Below are positions 35,447 through 45,749 of a stretch of 64,000 nucleotides of DNA, one piece after another (positions within the stretch are counted from its first letter, which is position 1; each line of letters starts with the position of its first letter). Where the stretch lies: NCBI GenBank assembly GCA_927349885.1, contig OV651829.1, positions 20,053,843 to 20,117,842 of the forward strand. Reading direction: 5' to 3'. The position numbers were made by a program, and so were the translations under genes. This stretch comes from Psylliodes chrysocephalus (lineage: Eukaryota > Arthropoda > Insecta > Coleoptera > Chrysomelidae). The notes beneath the pieces were generated by a model. It worked only from the letters and a program-made list of their open reading frames with translations, was not told the DNA's origin and did no database searches.

Positions 35447-35645
35447 TGTTAGGAGAGGGTTGTAACACTAAACTCGACTATTTAACTTCACTATTTATTA
35501 TATTCGACTAAACTGTATAATGATTCGCACAATAATGCCCTATATCTCAATAAAACGCTTATATAATTTCTGATGATTTCGACTTATCGCCTAATGAGTC
35601 ATAGTACTAGATATTCCAGCGGCGTCTCTTACGGGGTTGCTAACA
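35447..35645 (-). repeat. 5' LTR of the Gypsy element
   Basis: 199 bp, begins TGT and ends ACA in element orientation. It carries AATGAT... instead of the other copy's one-base variant near 35532. On the plus strand CAATAAAACG (35549-35558) is AATAAA-like, but it lies on the antisense strand. Confidence 0.93.
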
Positions 35646-35989
35646 TAAATATTAGTTATTTGTTTTAATATTATTTTATTAATAATTTTGTTGCATCTTT
35701 GAATTGGAAATTTCGGGTGTTAATTTATAATAAAATCTTCGGGAGATTTGTCGTGGATAACGGTGTTTTATTTTATGTTTTTCTCTTTTTATTGCTAATT
35801 AGGTATTAAGCTTCACTTTACAGTACAGTGTAATTAGGGCTTTAGATTTGTTTTGCGGTATTTCGGGTTCGGAACCTTACTAGGTCAAGGGGCTTTCCAG
35901 TTCGAGTCGTAGTCGAGCTGGGGGCGCCTTATAAATATTTTCAGAACTCACCCCAAGCCGAGTATCCCTTTTTTGCTCGTGCATTCACT

Positions 35990-37032
35990 TCCGTAGCCCG
36001 TTTTAGCACGTGGAACATTAAACTTCACATCTTTCTTCAAGTAGCAAGTCTATGGGTATAATTCTGAAGATAACAAGGCTGCTTTCCAGGTCCATAAAGT
36101 ATGTGGTTGGCTGCTTTCTTGGCTAGTGAATCAGCAAGTCGGTTACCTTTCGATGTGGCGTGACCTTTGATCCATATTAGGGTGACCACATTGTTAATGG
36201 ATATTTCGGCCAAAGCTTCGTGACATTTTAGTAATAATCCTGAGTAAATTCGTGGTCTGTTCAAAGTGAGTAGTGCTTGTCTGCTATCTGTATAGATGAG
36301 CATGTTCCTTCCAGTGATATTGTTTCTAGTTATTTCTTTTGCTGTTATGAGAATCCCCGTTAGCTCATTTTGATCTACAGTGGCACTATTGCTTACAGCC
36401 TATTTTATATTTAGGTTTAAGAATCTGGAATATATTCCACATTCTTAGCCTTGTTTTATTTTAGAACCATCGGTATAGATATGAATCGTACCTGCCAACC
36501 TGCCAATTCTGGCTATTCTATTTGTTCTGTTATAACTTTATATGGTTTATGGAAGAAAGGAGATGGAGTCCATGTTCGCTTAAAGCAGTGGGAGCGTATC
36601 GAGCGCCTCCTACCAAAAGCGACATTTTGGCTTACCAGATGCTACATCAGGTTTTATTCCAACCGTGCGGAGGCGTGCCATTGTCGTCAGAGCAACCTTA
36701 TTGATGTAAATATCAAGGGCACCCAGACAACTGCACCGTATGTTAGCATAAGTCTTATGATAACCATGTAAGTCCATGCGACGACTCTGGGGGAGAAACC
36801 CCTGGTGCGCCCCATGGTTCGGCGGCATTGTTCATAAGCAATGTAAGCTCTTTTGACTTTGTTTGCTAACTGCGACTTCCATGTTAACTAGCTGTCAAAG
36901 GTTAGACCTAGGTACTTCACCTCTTTTGCAAAATTTAGTTTTGTGTTTAGGAGTTCTGGGGGATTTAATTCCATTTTTATCCTTTTTCTTGTGAAAAGGA
37001 CCATTTCTGTCTTCTTAGGATTGATGTGACGG
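35990..37032 (-). pseudogene. R1/LOA-like LINE, 3' half (post-RT and RNase H)
   Basis: In several frames on the minus strand: PKKTEMVLFTRKR, LNTKLNFAKEVKYLGLTFDS, VKRAYIAYEQCRRTMGR, AWTYMVIIRLMLTYGAVVW (post-RT region), then RNase H pieces. The latter include LIYTDSRQALLTLNRPRIYS and TLIWIKGHATSKGNRLADSL in the frame 36037-36303. RNase H after RT is typical of I/LOA-group LINEs. Many stops make it dead. Its RT half is at 41575-42129; the two are separated by later insertions. Confidence 0.8.
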
Positions 37033-37084
37033 TTTCGATCTTGTTAGTATTATTAATAAACTAAAGATCCTCCTAAAAGTTGAC

Positions 37085-37675
37085 TTGAACATCGGTCATA
37101 TTAATAACTCATACAAACTAGGGAAATTTAACTCAAGTCCAATTAAAATCGAATTCATATCATACCTAAAAAAACTGGAAATCCTTAAAAACTGTAAAAA
37201 CCTAAAAGGCACAAATATACGTATTACTAGCGATCTAACGGAATTACAAAGAGAAGAGAATAAGGTACTTACAACACATCTAAAATTAGCACGCGCAAAT
37301 ACGTCTGATACATCATACATCAAGGGTGACAAGCTATATGTTAATAATATAGCTTACACAGCACAATCATTAACAATTAAAGACGCTAGTACAGAGCCAG
37401 AAGGTAACAAACATCAAAATAGTGCACCTCAAACGCCCACTATTACCAGAGAAGTAAATACCAAGGAAGTAAGTACCAAGACAGTAAATACTAAGGAAAT
37501 TCAGAATCTTCAACGACCAAGTGGTTCTGGAGACAAGAAAACAGACATTAATGAGGAGAAGAGAACACAAAAAGAAGTAGTAACCAATCAAACGCCAAAG
37601 AATAAACCAGAAAAACACAATAGGGATCCTCAACCGAATTTACGACCAAGATTGGGAAGTAAAAATAATAAATAG
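37085..37675 (+). CDS. CR1-like LINE ORF1 protein, C-terminal part
   Basis: Open frame without a clear native start, because the element is truncated at about 37040-37085. It encodes PIKIEFISYLKKLEILKNCK then LKGTNIRITSDLTELQREEN. This is the wording of the RNA-binding C-terminal domain of LINE ORF1 proteins (R/K-rich, I..DL...R). A low-complexity Thr/Lys/Glu tail with repeated NTKE follows. It would bind the element's RNA. It lies 149 bp before the ORF2 Met. Confidence 0.75.
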   Translation: MNIGHINNSYKLGKFNSSPIKIEFISYLKKLEILKNCKNLKGTNIRITSDLTELQREENKVLTTHLKLARANTSDTSYIKGDKLYVNNIAYTAQSLTIKDASTEPEGNKHQNSAPQTPTITREVNTKEVSTKTVNTKEIQNLQRPSGSGDKKTDINEEKRTQKEVVTNQTPKNKPEKHNRDPQPNLRPRLGSKNNK

Positions 37676-37824
37676 CCATACCATCTTCCTCATTATCTTT
37701 AATAATTTTAATCTTTTTAATTTTGTTAATCTTTTAAATCTTTTAATTATTTTTAATCTTTTTAATCTTCTTATTTTTGTGGTAGGTATATTTCATTAAA
37801 AATTGTAATACTGTTATATCACAA

Positions 37825-38625
37825 ATGGATCCATACATTAGAGATATAATTCACGAACCGTGCAATACTATAGAATTTATGAATCTCCAAGAAATTAATG
37901 AATACCACAAAACAATTACAACCAATACATTCAAAATATTCCATCAGAATATTTGTAGTTTAAATAAAAATTTCGATGAATTGAACATTTTTTTATCACA
38001 ATTAAATCATTCTTTTGACGTTATAGTACTTACAGAAACACTTAATATTCCAGATATGAGTTTATTTCAATTACCTGGTTACAATTCAATTTACAATAAG
38101 GGAGATATTAACCGCAATGATGGAGTAGTAATTTTTATTAAAATACATTTAAAATGTAACCATAAAATAGTACAAATCGGACAGTGTAAGGCAATTCAAA
38201 CAATAATTAAATTAACTAATAAAAACGAAATTCTAATCACATCTTTATACAAACCACCTCCAGTTAAGGAAGAAGAATTTGTTGATAATCTTCTGACATA
38301 CCTGGAAGAATCAAAAATTAATTTAAAAATTAGTAGACATGTTTTTATAGGAGACATTAATATAAACATTAAACAACAGACAGATTTAGTATCTACATAT
38401 CTAAATATTTTAGGTGAATATAAATTTGAATCTTTAATAAATAAATACACAAGAGTACAAGGGAAATCCAAAAGTTGTATAGACCACATTTTTTATAGTT
38501 CCGATAAATCGGATAATCACATAGCCGCAATTTATGATACTCAAATTACTGACCATAAAGCTACAATTGCATATCTCTCTTTAATAGCCGAAACAGCACA
38601 AAAAAATCTTACATTAAGAAAATAA
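37825..38625 (+). CDS. CR1-like LINE ORF2, apurinic-type endonuclease domain
   Basis: Starts MDPYIRDIIHEPCN. It contains the APE-type endonuclease motifs in order: FHQNICSLN (Asn), VLTETLN (catalytic Glu), SLYKPPP, FIGDININ (Asp and Asn), SCIDHIFYS and TDHKATIAY (Asp-His). It makes the nick that starts target-primed reverse transcription. It terminates at 38625 only because one A is missing in the run just before the TAA. Adding a base there carries the frame into the RT part (LRKINHINLKENIESHNWE). So this and 38736-40766 are one ORF of about 980 residues with a single frameshift. Confidence 0.9.
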   Translation: MDPYIRDIIHEPCNTIEFMNLQEINEYHKTITTNTFKIFHQNICSLNKNFDELNIFLSQLNHSFDVIVLTETLNIPDMSLFQLPGYNSIYNKGDINRNDGVVIFIKIHLKCNHKIVQIGQCKAIQTIIKLTNKNEILITSLYKPPPVKEEEFVDNLLTYLEESKINLKISRHVFIGDININIKQQTDLVSTYLNILGEYKFESLINKYTRVQGKSKSCIDHIFYSSDKSDNHIAAIYDTQITDHKATIAYLSLIAETAQKNLTLRK

Positions 38626-38735
38626 ATCACATAAACCTAAAAGAAAATATAGAAAGCCATAACTGGGAAACATTCTATGACATAAATAATTCAAATCAAA
38701 AAATTAATTATCTAGTAGATACAATAAATACATAC

Positions 38736-40766
38736 ATGGATCAAAATACAAAACTCATTCATGAAAAAAAACAAACTAAGAAAAGAAAACAGTGGATAAC
38801 TAAGGGTATTATTAATTCAATTAAAGAACGAAATCGATTACATAATATTTATAAAAAAGACATAGAAAATATTGAAAAAAAAGAAATCTTTTTAAATTAT
38901 AGGCTAGTAACAGATAGGCTTATTAAAAAATCAAAAAGAGAATATTATACAAAACAAATAACACAAAATAAAGAAAACGCTAAAGGATTGTGGAAAGTTA
39001 TTAAAGAACTGCAAGGTAATAATATAAAAAGTAACAATAATGAAATACAAGAAATACTCACAGAAAATGGCCATGCAGTAACAGAGCCAAAATTACTGGC
39101 AGAGGAATTCAATAATTTTTTTGCCGAAGTAGGTATAACACTTGCTGATAAAGTGGGAATTCCATATACACATTCCCCTGTCAGAAATGTACAAAAAAAT
39201 TCTATGGTCCTGTTACCAATGAGTCAATTAGAAATAAAAAATATTATTAGATCACTTCCAAATAAAAAATCACCAGGAATAGACAACATTACCACTGAAA
39301 TTATTAAAGAAAACACCGAAATATTTACACCACTGTTAACACATTTAACTAATCAAATAATTACAAAAGGGGAATTTCCTAGTGAACTTAAAAAATCATT
39401 GGTAATACCAATATTTAAAAAAGGCAACAAGAAAATGTTAACAAATTACAGACCGATAACATTAATCACAACGTTTACAAAAATTATAGAAAAAGCATTA
39501 AACACTAGATTAAAGGATTATTTAAACAAATACGAAATCATATCTAATAAACAATTCGGGTTTCGAGAAGGGCTCTCTACAACTGATGCAATTCTGGAAC
39601 TGTTGACAAAGATTTATCAATCGGTAGATGCAAATAGGCCATCCCTAACTGTATTTCTGGATTTTGCAAAGGCCTTTGATACCGTAGATCACGGACTATT
39701 ATTAGAGGCCTTGGAGGATACGGGAATACGAGGACCGACTTTAAATCTCTTCAAAAGTTATCTTGAGAACAGATATCAGAAAGTAAAAGTTAACAGCGAA
39801 TTTAGCGGAGAGAGAATGATAAAAACTGGTGTTCCCCAAGGTACCGTCCTAGGACCCACATTATTTTCAATATATGTAAACAACTTATACATACAAAAGA
39901 CTGCAGGACAAATAGTGAGTTTTGCCGACGACACAGCCATTTATTATGAAGCCGACTCATGGGAGGAATTAAAAAAAATATGCGAAAATGATATAAAAGG
40001 AATAGTGGATTGGTGTACGCATAAGAAACTAACAATAAATTATACAAAATCATTTTTTTTGCCTTTTGCTAGCTATATTAATCATTTACCATCTTTTAAT
40101 GACCTCAGTTTTACATATAACAACGAAACACTCACACTACAAAAAAAAAATGAAATAAAATATTTAGGCGTTACCTTGGATTGTCACTTACGATGGGATA
40201 AACACATAAATAGCTTAACTAACACCTTAAGAATGTTATTATTTAAATTTAAATATCTTAAAACTATAATCAGTACTACATACCTAAGAATTATTTATTA
40301 CTCGTTGTTTCAAAGTAGACTTCAGTATGCTATCATCTGTTGGGGTGGCGCAACAAAAAATCATATTAACAAATTGGAAATATTACAAAAAAGAATACTA
40401 AAAATAATACATAATAAAAAGGTTAGATACCCCACAGATCATTTGTTTGATGAAGTCAAAATTATGGATGTTAGACAGCTGTATGTATATGCAGTCACTT
40501 TATATACATACAAAAATAAACACAATTTACAGAAAAGAACATATTCTTACAACACCAGAAATAAATATTTAGTATATACTCACCTTGTCAATAAATCAAT
40601 TTCTCAAAGATTTTACCTATATTTAAATGGAAAAATCTTTAATTTTCTTCCAGATATATATAAGACATATTTATATACAATAAATTCCTCTAAGCTATTT
40701 AAACAAATATTGAAAAAATTCATAATAAATAGTGACAGAAAAGCTATGAGAGCGCTGATCGATTAG
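38736..40766 (+). CDS. CR1-like LINE ORF2, reverse transcriptase and C-terminal part
   Basis: 676 open codons. RT blocks are intact: KKSPGIDNITTEIIK, LTNYRPITLI, FLDFAKAFDTVDHG (about residue 307), GVPQGTVLGPTLFSIY and FADDTAIYYE (about residue 396, both Asp present). The thumb and tail YLGVTLDCHLRWDKHI and LQYAIICWGG follow. No RNase H is present, which fits the CR1/L2 group. The Met at 38736 is internal to ORF2. It is the best preserved LINE in the window and likely recent; a related truncated copy is at 13994-14557. Confidence 0.93.
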   Translation: MDQNTKLIHEKKQTKKRKQWITKGIINSIKERNRLHNIYKKDIENIEKKEIFLNYRLVTDRLIKKSKREYYTKQITQNKENAKGLWKVIKELQGNNIKSNNNEIQEILTENGHAVTEPKLLAEEFNNFFAEVGITLADKVGIPYTHSPVRNVQKNSMVLLPMSQLEIKNIIRSLPNKKSPGIDNITTEIIKENTEIFTPLLTHLTNQIITKGEFPSELKKSLVIPIFKKGNKKMLTNYRPITLITTFTKIIEKALNTRLKDYLNKYEIISNKQFGFREGLSTTDAILELLTKIYQSVDANRPSLTVFLDFAKAFDTVDHGLLLEALEDTGIRGPTLNLFKSYLENRYQKVKVNSEFSGERMIKTGVPQGTVLGPTLFSIYVNNLYIQKTAGQIVSFADDTAIYYEADSWEELKKICENDIKGIVDWCTHKKLTINYTKSFFLPFASYINHLPSFNDLSFTYNNETLTLQKKNEIKYLGVTLDCHLRWDKHINSLTNTLRMLLFKFKYLKTIISTTYLRIIYYSLFQSRLQYAIICWGGATKNHINKLEILQKRILKIIHNKKVRYPTDHLFDEVKIMDVRQLYVYAVTLYTYKNKHNLQKRTYSYNTRNKYLVYTHLVNKSISQRFYLYLNGKIFNFLPDIYKTYLYTINSSKLFKQILKKFIINSDRKAMRALID

Positions 40767-41248
40767 CAAAAAAAAAAGAAAAATTTAACTGTGATAAAAT
40801 GTGTTATTAGATCTTGGTGTTTGTACTGTAAAATATACTTCCTTTTAATCCACTATAGTTTATAAATTACTTTTATTGGTTTTTTTTTTGTTCACTTATT
40901 CTAATTATTAAAATATATTCAATTTATTGTTTTTATTATTATTATTAATATTATTAAAATTATTTTTATTATCATTATTATAATTATTATTATGATTATT
41001 ATTATTATATAAGTCTATAACTGAGTTATTATATTGTATGTTTCTAGTTATTTTAATATCCGTTTTATATATTTTTTTTAAATGTATTTTAGAATCAAAT
41101 AAGCACACAATATTAAGTTAACATTAGGTAATGATTTGGCAGCCCATGCGCAACCAATTGGTCATAAATGGGCGACCAGTTTACATATTATTTGAACTTT
41201 TTAATGTATTTTATTATTGTATATGGATACTGAATGCTAAATAAATTT
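40767..41248 (+). repeat. 3' UTR and tail of the CR1-like LINE
   Basis: Contains an ATT/ATA-rich microsatellite-like tract (40930-41006) and a terminal part GGCAGCCCATGCGCAACCAA...TAAATAAATTTATTATTATA ending near 41248. The asparagine-rich antisense frame here is produced by the repeat. Confidence 0.7.
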
Positions 41249-41354
41249 ATTATTATAAACAGTAAATGGTCTTTGCACCACTGTTTCATAATTTTTAGAG
41301 CTACTTGCATTCATTCGCAGAGTATGTTCTCAAAATTCCCTGTTTGCAGATAGA

Positions 41355-41580
41355 CCTGCAACCTTGCAACTTTTCACTTTGCACTTTGCATATTTTAGTA
41401 AATTTACGTTTAATAAAAGAGAAATTTGACGAGTTAAAAAGGAAAATTTGAGAAGCAATTTACAATGTGAAAATGAAAAATTAATAATCTGCAAAGATAA
41501 CGATATTATTGTATGAAATACAAGTATTTTGCACTCGTAAATTTGCAAAGTACAAAGTGAAAAGTTGCAAAGTTTTATGA
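41355..41580. mobile_element. Short inverted-repeat MITE
   Basis: TGCAACTTTTCACTTTGCAC (from 41366) is inverted as GTACAAAGTGAAAAGTTGCA (to 41569), ending in TTTTATGAAATAGACCCC. It sits exactly at the broken end of the R1/LOA RT, beside the CR1-like LINE. Confidence 0.65.
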
Positions 41581-42910
41581 AATAGACCCCAGGTCATTTG
41601 CATATGCTATTTTGTAATGACTGTCATTATTAAGGCGGCTGATGAGGGTGTCGAGGACTATGTTCCACAGTAGAGGTGACAGTACCCCTCCCTGTGGACA
41701 TCCCCTTGCAACCAAGCCTCTTTTGTTTACTGCTCGCTTTGAGAGCATGTTATGTATCCACCCACTAACTATCTGTGAAACATTCCTATTGGTTAGTAAG
41801 TTTATTATCTTTGGGAAGGTGATTTTATCAAAAGCACCTTCTATGTCTATGAGAACACCCAGTGCGGACTCCTTATTGTCCAGGGATCTCTCTCCGGCAA
41901 GCAAATAGATGAAGGGCTGAATCAGTAGGTCTGCCTGGGGTGTATGCGTATTGGTTTGGTTGCATAGTCTTTTTAATGTCTTTATGGAAAACGATGTCAG
42001 ACTAATTGGTCGGTATGTTTTTGGGACAGTGTAATCCATCCTTCCAGATTTGGGTATGAATACCATTTTTACTTCTTTCCATTTTTTGGGGATATACCTC
42101 AGAGCCAACGAGAATCTGAATATAACCACCAGGTGGGGTATAAATTCTTCCAGACCCCACTGAAGAAGGGCTGGATAAATATTGTCAGGTATTGGCGATT
42201 TAAATGGAGAGAAGCTGGATATTACCCATCTAATTTTTTCATCGTCTACAATGTGTTTGGCAGTTTACCACTCATAGACAGATGGGTTGTATTCTTCCTC
42301 TGCCTAGTCTGCCACGTCTGGGATGACCGAGTTAGGAAAGTTTGATGCTATCTTCGAGGTTGGCAGTTTTTGTGCCATCCTCTTTGATTAGCGCACGAAT
42401 GCTTCGGTGTGATTGTTTGAAAGAGCTTTTTGAAGCGTCGTTTCCTGCGGAAAATCTTCGATTTCTTCGCAGTAGGATCTTCGTGCATCTCTGCATGCAA
42501 GTCTGAAGATTTTTTTGTATTCTTTGAGGTGATTTGTAGGTATTCCAGTTTTACGGTTCTTGCCTTATTAAATGATTTCCTAGCCACCATGCGGTAGTCA
42601 TCTGATCGTGTTGGACCAACAATTATTTATTGTGATTCCTAGGGTTCCGAAATAGCGTGGAGGTCGGCAACATCAAGTTTATTTTGAATGTTAACCAGCG
42701 GTGGTCTGACATCGAAATGTTATGAGACACTTGCCAGTTTAGAATTGATTTATTAGGTTTGTTCCAACAACAATCTTGGAACCAACCATAAACCAGTCCA
42801 CAACTTATTGTCGACGACTCATAGTCGACGACCTGTCCACGACCTGTCTTGGATTGGGACTGAATTCGGAACTTGGATGTGTTGGAACGCATTTTTCTGT
42901 TGTCAGACAC
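41575..42910 (-). pseudogene. R1/LOA-like LINE, 5' half (end of endonuclease, RT)
   Basis: The frame 41575-42129 holds RT blocks: KMVFIPKSGRMDYTVPKTYR PISL region, LGVLIDIEGAFDKI, RGCPQGGVLSPLLWN and YANDLG, where the catalytic YADD is changed to YAND. Upstream, frame 42623-42910 contains ISMSDHRWLTFKINL, the end of an endonuclease domain. Between them sequence is degraded. The element breaks off right after YANDLG at a MITE and the CR1-like LINE, and resumes at 37032. Confidence 0.8.
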
Positions 42911-43191
42911 ATTATTAAAATAAGACTATAAATAATAATTATTATAATGAATGAAACCCAAATTATAATCGATAAAAGTACAGTGAAACCTGTGTAAAAC
43001 GGAATCGCACGGTCGTGCACCGATTTTCCGGCATATACAGGATTCCGCGTAGATAAAAAATTGCACATAGTAGATTTAAAAAAGTGATGATTTTATTAAA
43101 AAAAATCTAATATACGTACATTTAATATATAGTTGTTATTATTACTATGTACCTACATATTTTTATTTATTATTAGAAACAATATAAATTA

Positions 43192-43394
43192 TTATTTATT
43201 CCACATTTCTATCAATGTAAGTTGTTTTTTATTCTTTTGTAATACGTAAGATGATTCCATGAATGTCCTTAATTCTAAAATCTTCTTTCTCATCGGTTCG
43301 CTCTCTATTCTTTGGGAAAAATCCTCTAACGCTGCAACACTCCTCAAAGCTTCAGAAAAATTTTTTATCCGATCGGATTCTTCAACTTCTGTTC
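43192..43394 (-). CDS. Tigger/pogo transposase, exon 2
   Basis: After the acceptor CTACAG (43395-43400) the frame reads TEVEESDRIKNFSEALRSVA, continues through MRKKILELRTFMESSYVLQ, and ends IEMWNK before TAA at 43192-43194. The first two bases complete the Gly codon split at the end of exon 1. This helical C-terminal tail is a usual feature of Tigger proteins. The 218-bp intron (43395-43612) is inferred from splice sites and phase. Confidence 0.8.
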
Positions 43395-43612
43395 CTGTAG
43401 ATAAAAATAATAATTTAAGAACAGATCGTTTTGAAAAGCTAATGGGAAAATAATTTTTTCTATCTGTTATTTTTGTGATGGTAACTGAAATCTTCCTATC
43501 TTATTTTTATTATGTATTTTAACTTTATTTCTACTTGGCCAAATGCCCAATTAAGATGGAAAGAAAAATAAAAAGTTGTTTATTTTTTTAGAGAATTAGA
43601 AAAATCGCTTAC

Positions 43613-44903
43613 CAATTCCAATCCCATCATTATCGTCTGCCACAGTAGTTTCCACGGCAGTTTTTTCTAACACCAGTTCTTCTATGGACTGAAATCCAGC
43701 ATTTGTTGTAACGGCTTCATCTAATGTGATGTAATCATGAACATTACAACCGGGATTAATTTCAGTAATTAACTCTTCGACTTCTTTTGTACTTTCGTCA
43801 ATTTCGTCAACATTTTCGATTAGGTCAACGTCTCCATCTTGCTTGATTCCACATGCCGCAAAACATTTTTTAACACAATCAGGTTTAATATTTTTTACTG
43901 AATAATCAATCCATCTGATAGCATCCAAAACTGATATTTTTTTAGCCAAATCTCCTGCTGATTGAGAGAATCTCATATTCGCAATAATTGACCGCAGCAC
44001 TTGTTTTCTGTAATGCATTTTGAAGTTTTGTATAACTCCATGATCGAGAGGCTGTGTTTGACTTGTGGTGTTTGGTGGTAGAAAACACAATTTTATATTG
44101 GATAGTATTATTTTGGGGTGACACGTTGCATTATCCAAAAATAGAAGGATGTGTCGATTTTCAAATTTCATTTTTTGATTTAAAATTTTTAGCCACTGTT
44201 CCATAAGAACTGATGTCATCCATGCTTTTTTATTTGCTCGCCAATAAACTGGTAGCTGAGGCACATTGGTATTGTTAAAACATCGCGGTCTGAGGGATTT
44301 TCCAATAACTAGAGGTTTTTCTATTTTTCCGTCAGCAAAGGCGCAAAACAAAACGGTTAACCTTTCTTTAGATTGTTTGCCTCCTTGACATTTTTCACCT
44401 TTAAAGCACATTGTCTTGTCCGGCAGCGCTCTATAAAAAAGGCCAGTTTCGTCACAATTAGCAATGTCTTTTAGGGTATATTCTTTAATTAAATCTGTAA
44501 TGTGCGATGTCCATTCAGTCACAGATTCCATGTCGACGACAGCTTCACCGCAGATCTGATTAAATCTTATGTTATGTTGTGTTCGAAAACTTTCCAGCCA
44601 TCCATTCGAAGCTTTAAAATCTACTTTTCCAAAATGGTTTGCAATTTCTCTTGCTTTTTCTTGAATAATTGTTCCAGATACAGGAAGATTGCGAGACCTT
44701 GCATCCATAAACCATTCCAAAACTGTTGAATTTACGTCGTCGTGATGTGATTCCTTTGGCTTTCTCTTAATATCGCCATTACCACCACGCATCCACTCTT
44801 CTTTAATTTTTTTCTTGTTTTTCAAAATTTCATACACTTGCGTTTTTCCGCACTTAAATTGAATAAATAACCAATTGCTTTGGAGTAAGTTTTTTTTGGT
44901 CAC
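43613..44903 (-). CDS. Tigger/pogo transposase, exon 1
   Basis: Encodes a CENP-B/pogo-type DNA-binding region (FKCGKTQVYEILKNKKKIKE, then GWLESFRTQHNIRF) and a DDE_1 catalytic core. Catalytic acidic positions are visible: NCDETGLFY, LLFLDNATCHP and, after TTSQTQPLDHGVIQ, the third Asp. An acidic tail (NVDEIDESTKEVEEL) follows. The ATG at 44903 is probably not native: a second frame just upstream (MDLIKCSDQKKLTPKQL, from about 44935) looks like the real N-terminus, cut off by a frameshift near 44880. It ends at a GTAAGC donor (43607-43612) in phase 1. The protein would cut and paste the element. Core motifs are intact and only the helix-turn-helix start is damaged. Confidence 0.9.
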
Positions 44904-45749
44904 TACATTTAATTAAGTCCATTTTAGATTTTAGCGATAATGTATTCATTTTTCGGTTTGCCATTTTGAAATGTTTGCACTTTCACGGATAAACTCAAAC
45001 TGCCGTACCTACACAATACTGGTTTATTTGTGTATTTACTGCTTTTGTACCTAAATTTCTGTGATAATGGTTCTAAGTATTGATAATAGTTCGCCCTTAT
45101 TATGGGGCTTTCCGAAATCATATACTAATTATGTAAACATCTATAAATTCTTTTATACCTGCAAAGCAATAACATAAGTAGGTTCCGGCTTAACAGATTA
45201 GGGAAATTCCGTGTTCGCGTTAGACAGGGTTCCGGCTTATAAGCAATTTTTACATTACAATATGTAGGTAATCGCCAAAATTTCCGTCATACACAGGATT
45301 CCGTGTTACACAGGTTCCGGCTTACTCAGGTTTCACTGTATATAATCTTTGGATCTAGACTACGATCTAAGCTATCAAAACAAATATAATCACGAACTTT
45401 CCAGAGTTGGTCATGGTTTATTTACGAGCTTAGTTTCGTTTTGCACATATCTTGACAATTCGTTCATATTCAGACCCAGGACAAAGAATACCTACCCAAG
45501 AAGCGAAACTGAATGAGTTTTCGTATGTACCAAAGCAAGGGAACTTAATACACTGGAAAACGTATAAAAATTAATCAGTTTTTGTCGTTTGGTTCATAAG
45601 AATTAAACACAAATTCTAAAGTAACAATGACAGAAAAATCTTAACATGTTCATTGTGTCAAATATATTATTTTAATAACGAAGTAAGTACTGTAGGGAAC
45701 AGTCACTACACAATAGTGCAAGTTGATAACGGTCATTCTGCAAATAGGG

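Larger units (their letters stand above)
30676..35645 (-). mobile_element. Ty3/Gypsy LTR retrotransposon, 4.97 kb, nearly intact
   Basis: Two 199-bp LTRs (30676-30874 and 35447-35645), each TGTTAGG...GCTAACA, differ at a single base. TAAA flanks both sides (30672-30675 and 35646-35649), a likely 4-bp target-site duplication. Coding runs on the minus strand, so the LTR at 35447-35645 is the 5' LTR. Order: 5' LTR, gag-pol ORF, integrase ORF, a tandem-repeat tract, 3' LTR. One base in an A run separates the two ORFs. It sits in the P450 intron in sense orientation. Confidence 0.95.
42981..45338 (-). mobile_element. Tigger-like DNA transposon, complete (2.36 kb)
   Basis: Inverted termini CAGTGAAACCTGTGTAA (left) and CAGTGAAACCTGAGTAA (right, minus strand) with TA on both sides (42979-42980 and 45339-45340). 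GTTCCGGCTTA and GATTCCG words repeat within each end as subterminal repeats. It contains one two-exon transposase gene on the minus strand. Confidence 0.93.

Noticed and set aside
40908..41108. Asparagine-rich minus-strand frame
   Set aside because: It is the ATT/ATA repeat in the LINE 3' UTR read as codons.
42805..43068. Minus-strand frame with a hydrophobic Ile/Val run
   Set aside because: Crosses the Tigger left end into unrelated repeat; no domain.
43259..43453. Plus-strand frame of 64 codons
   Set aside because: Antisense of Tigger transposase exon 2.
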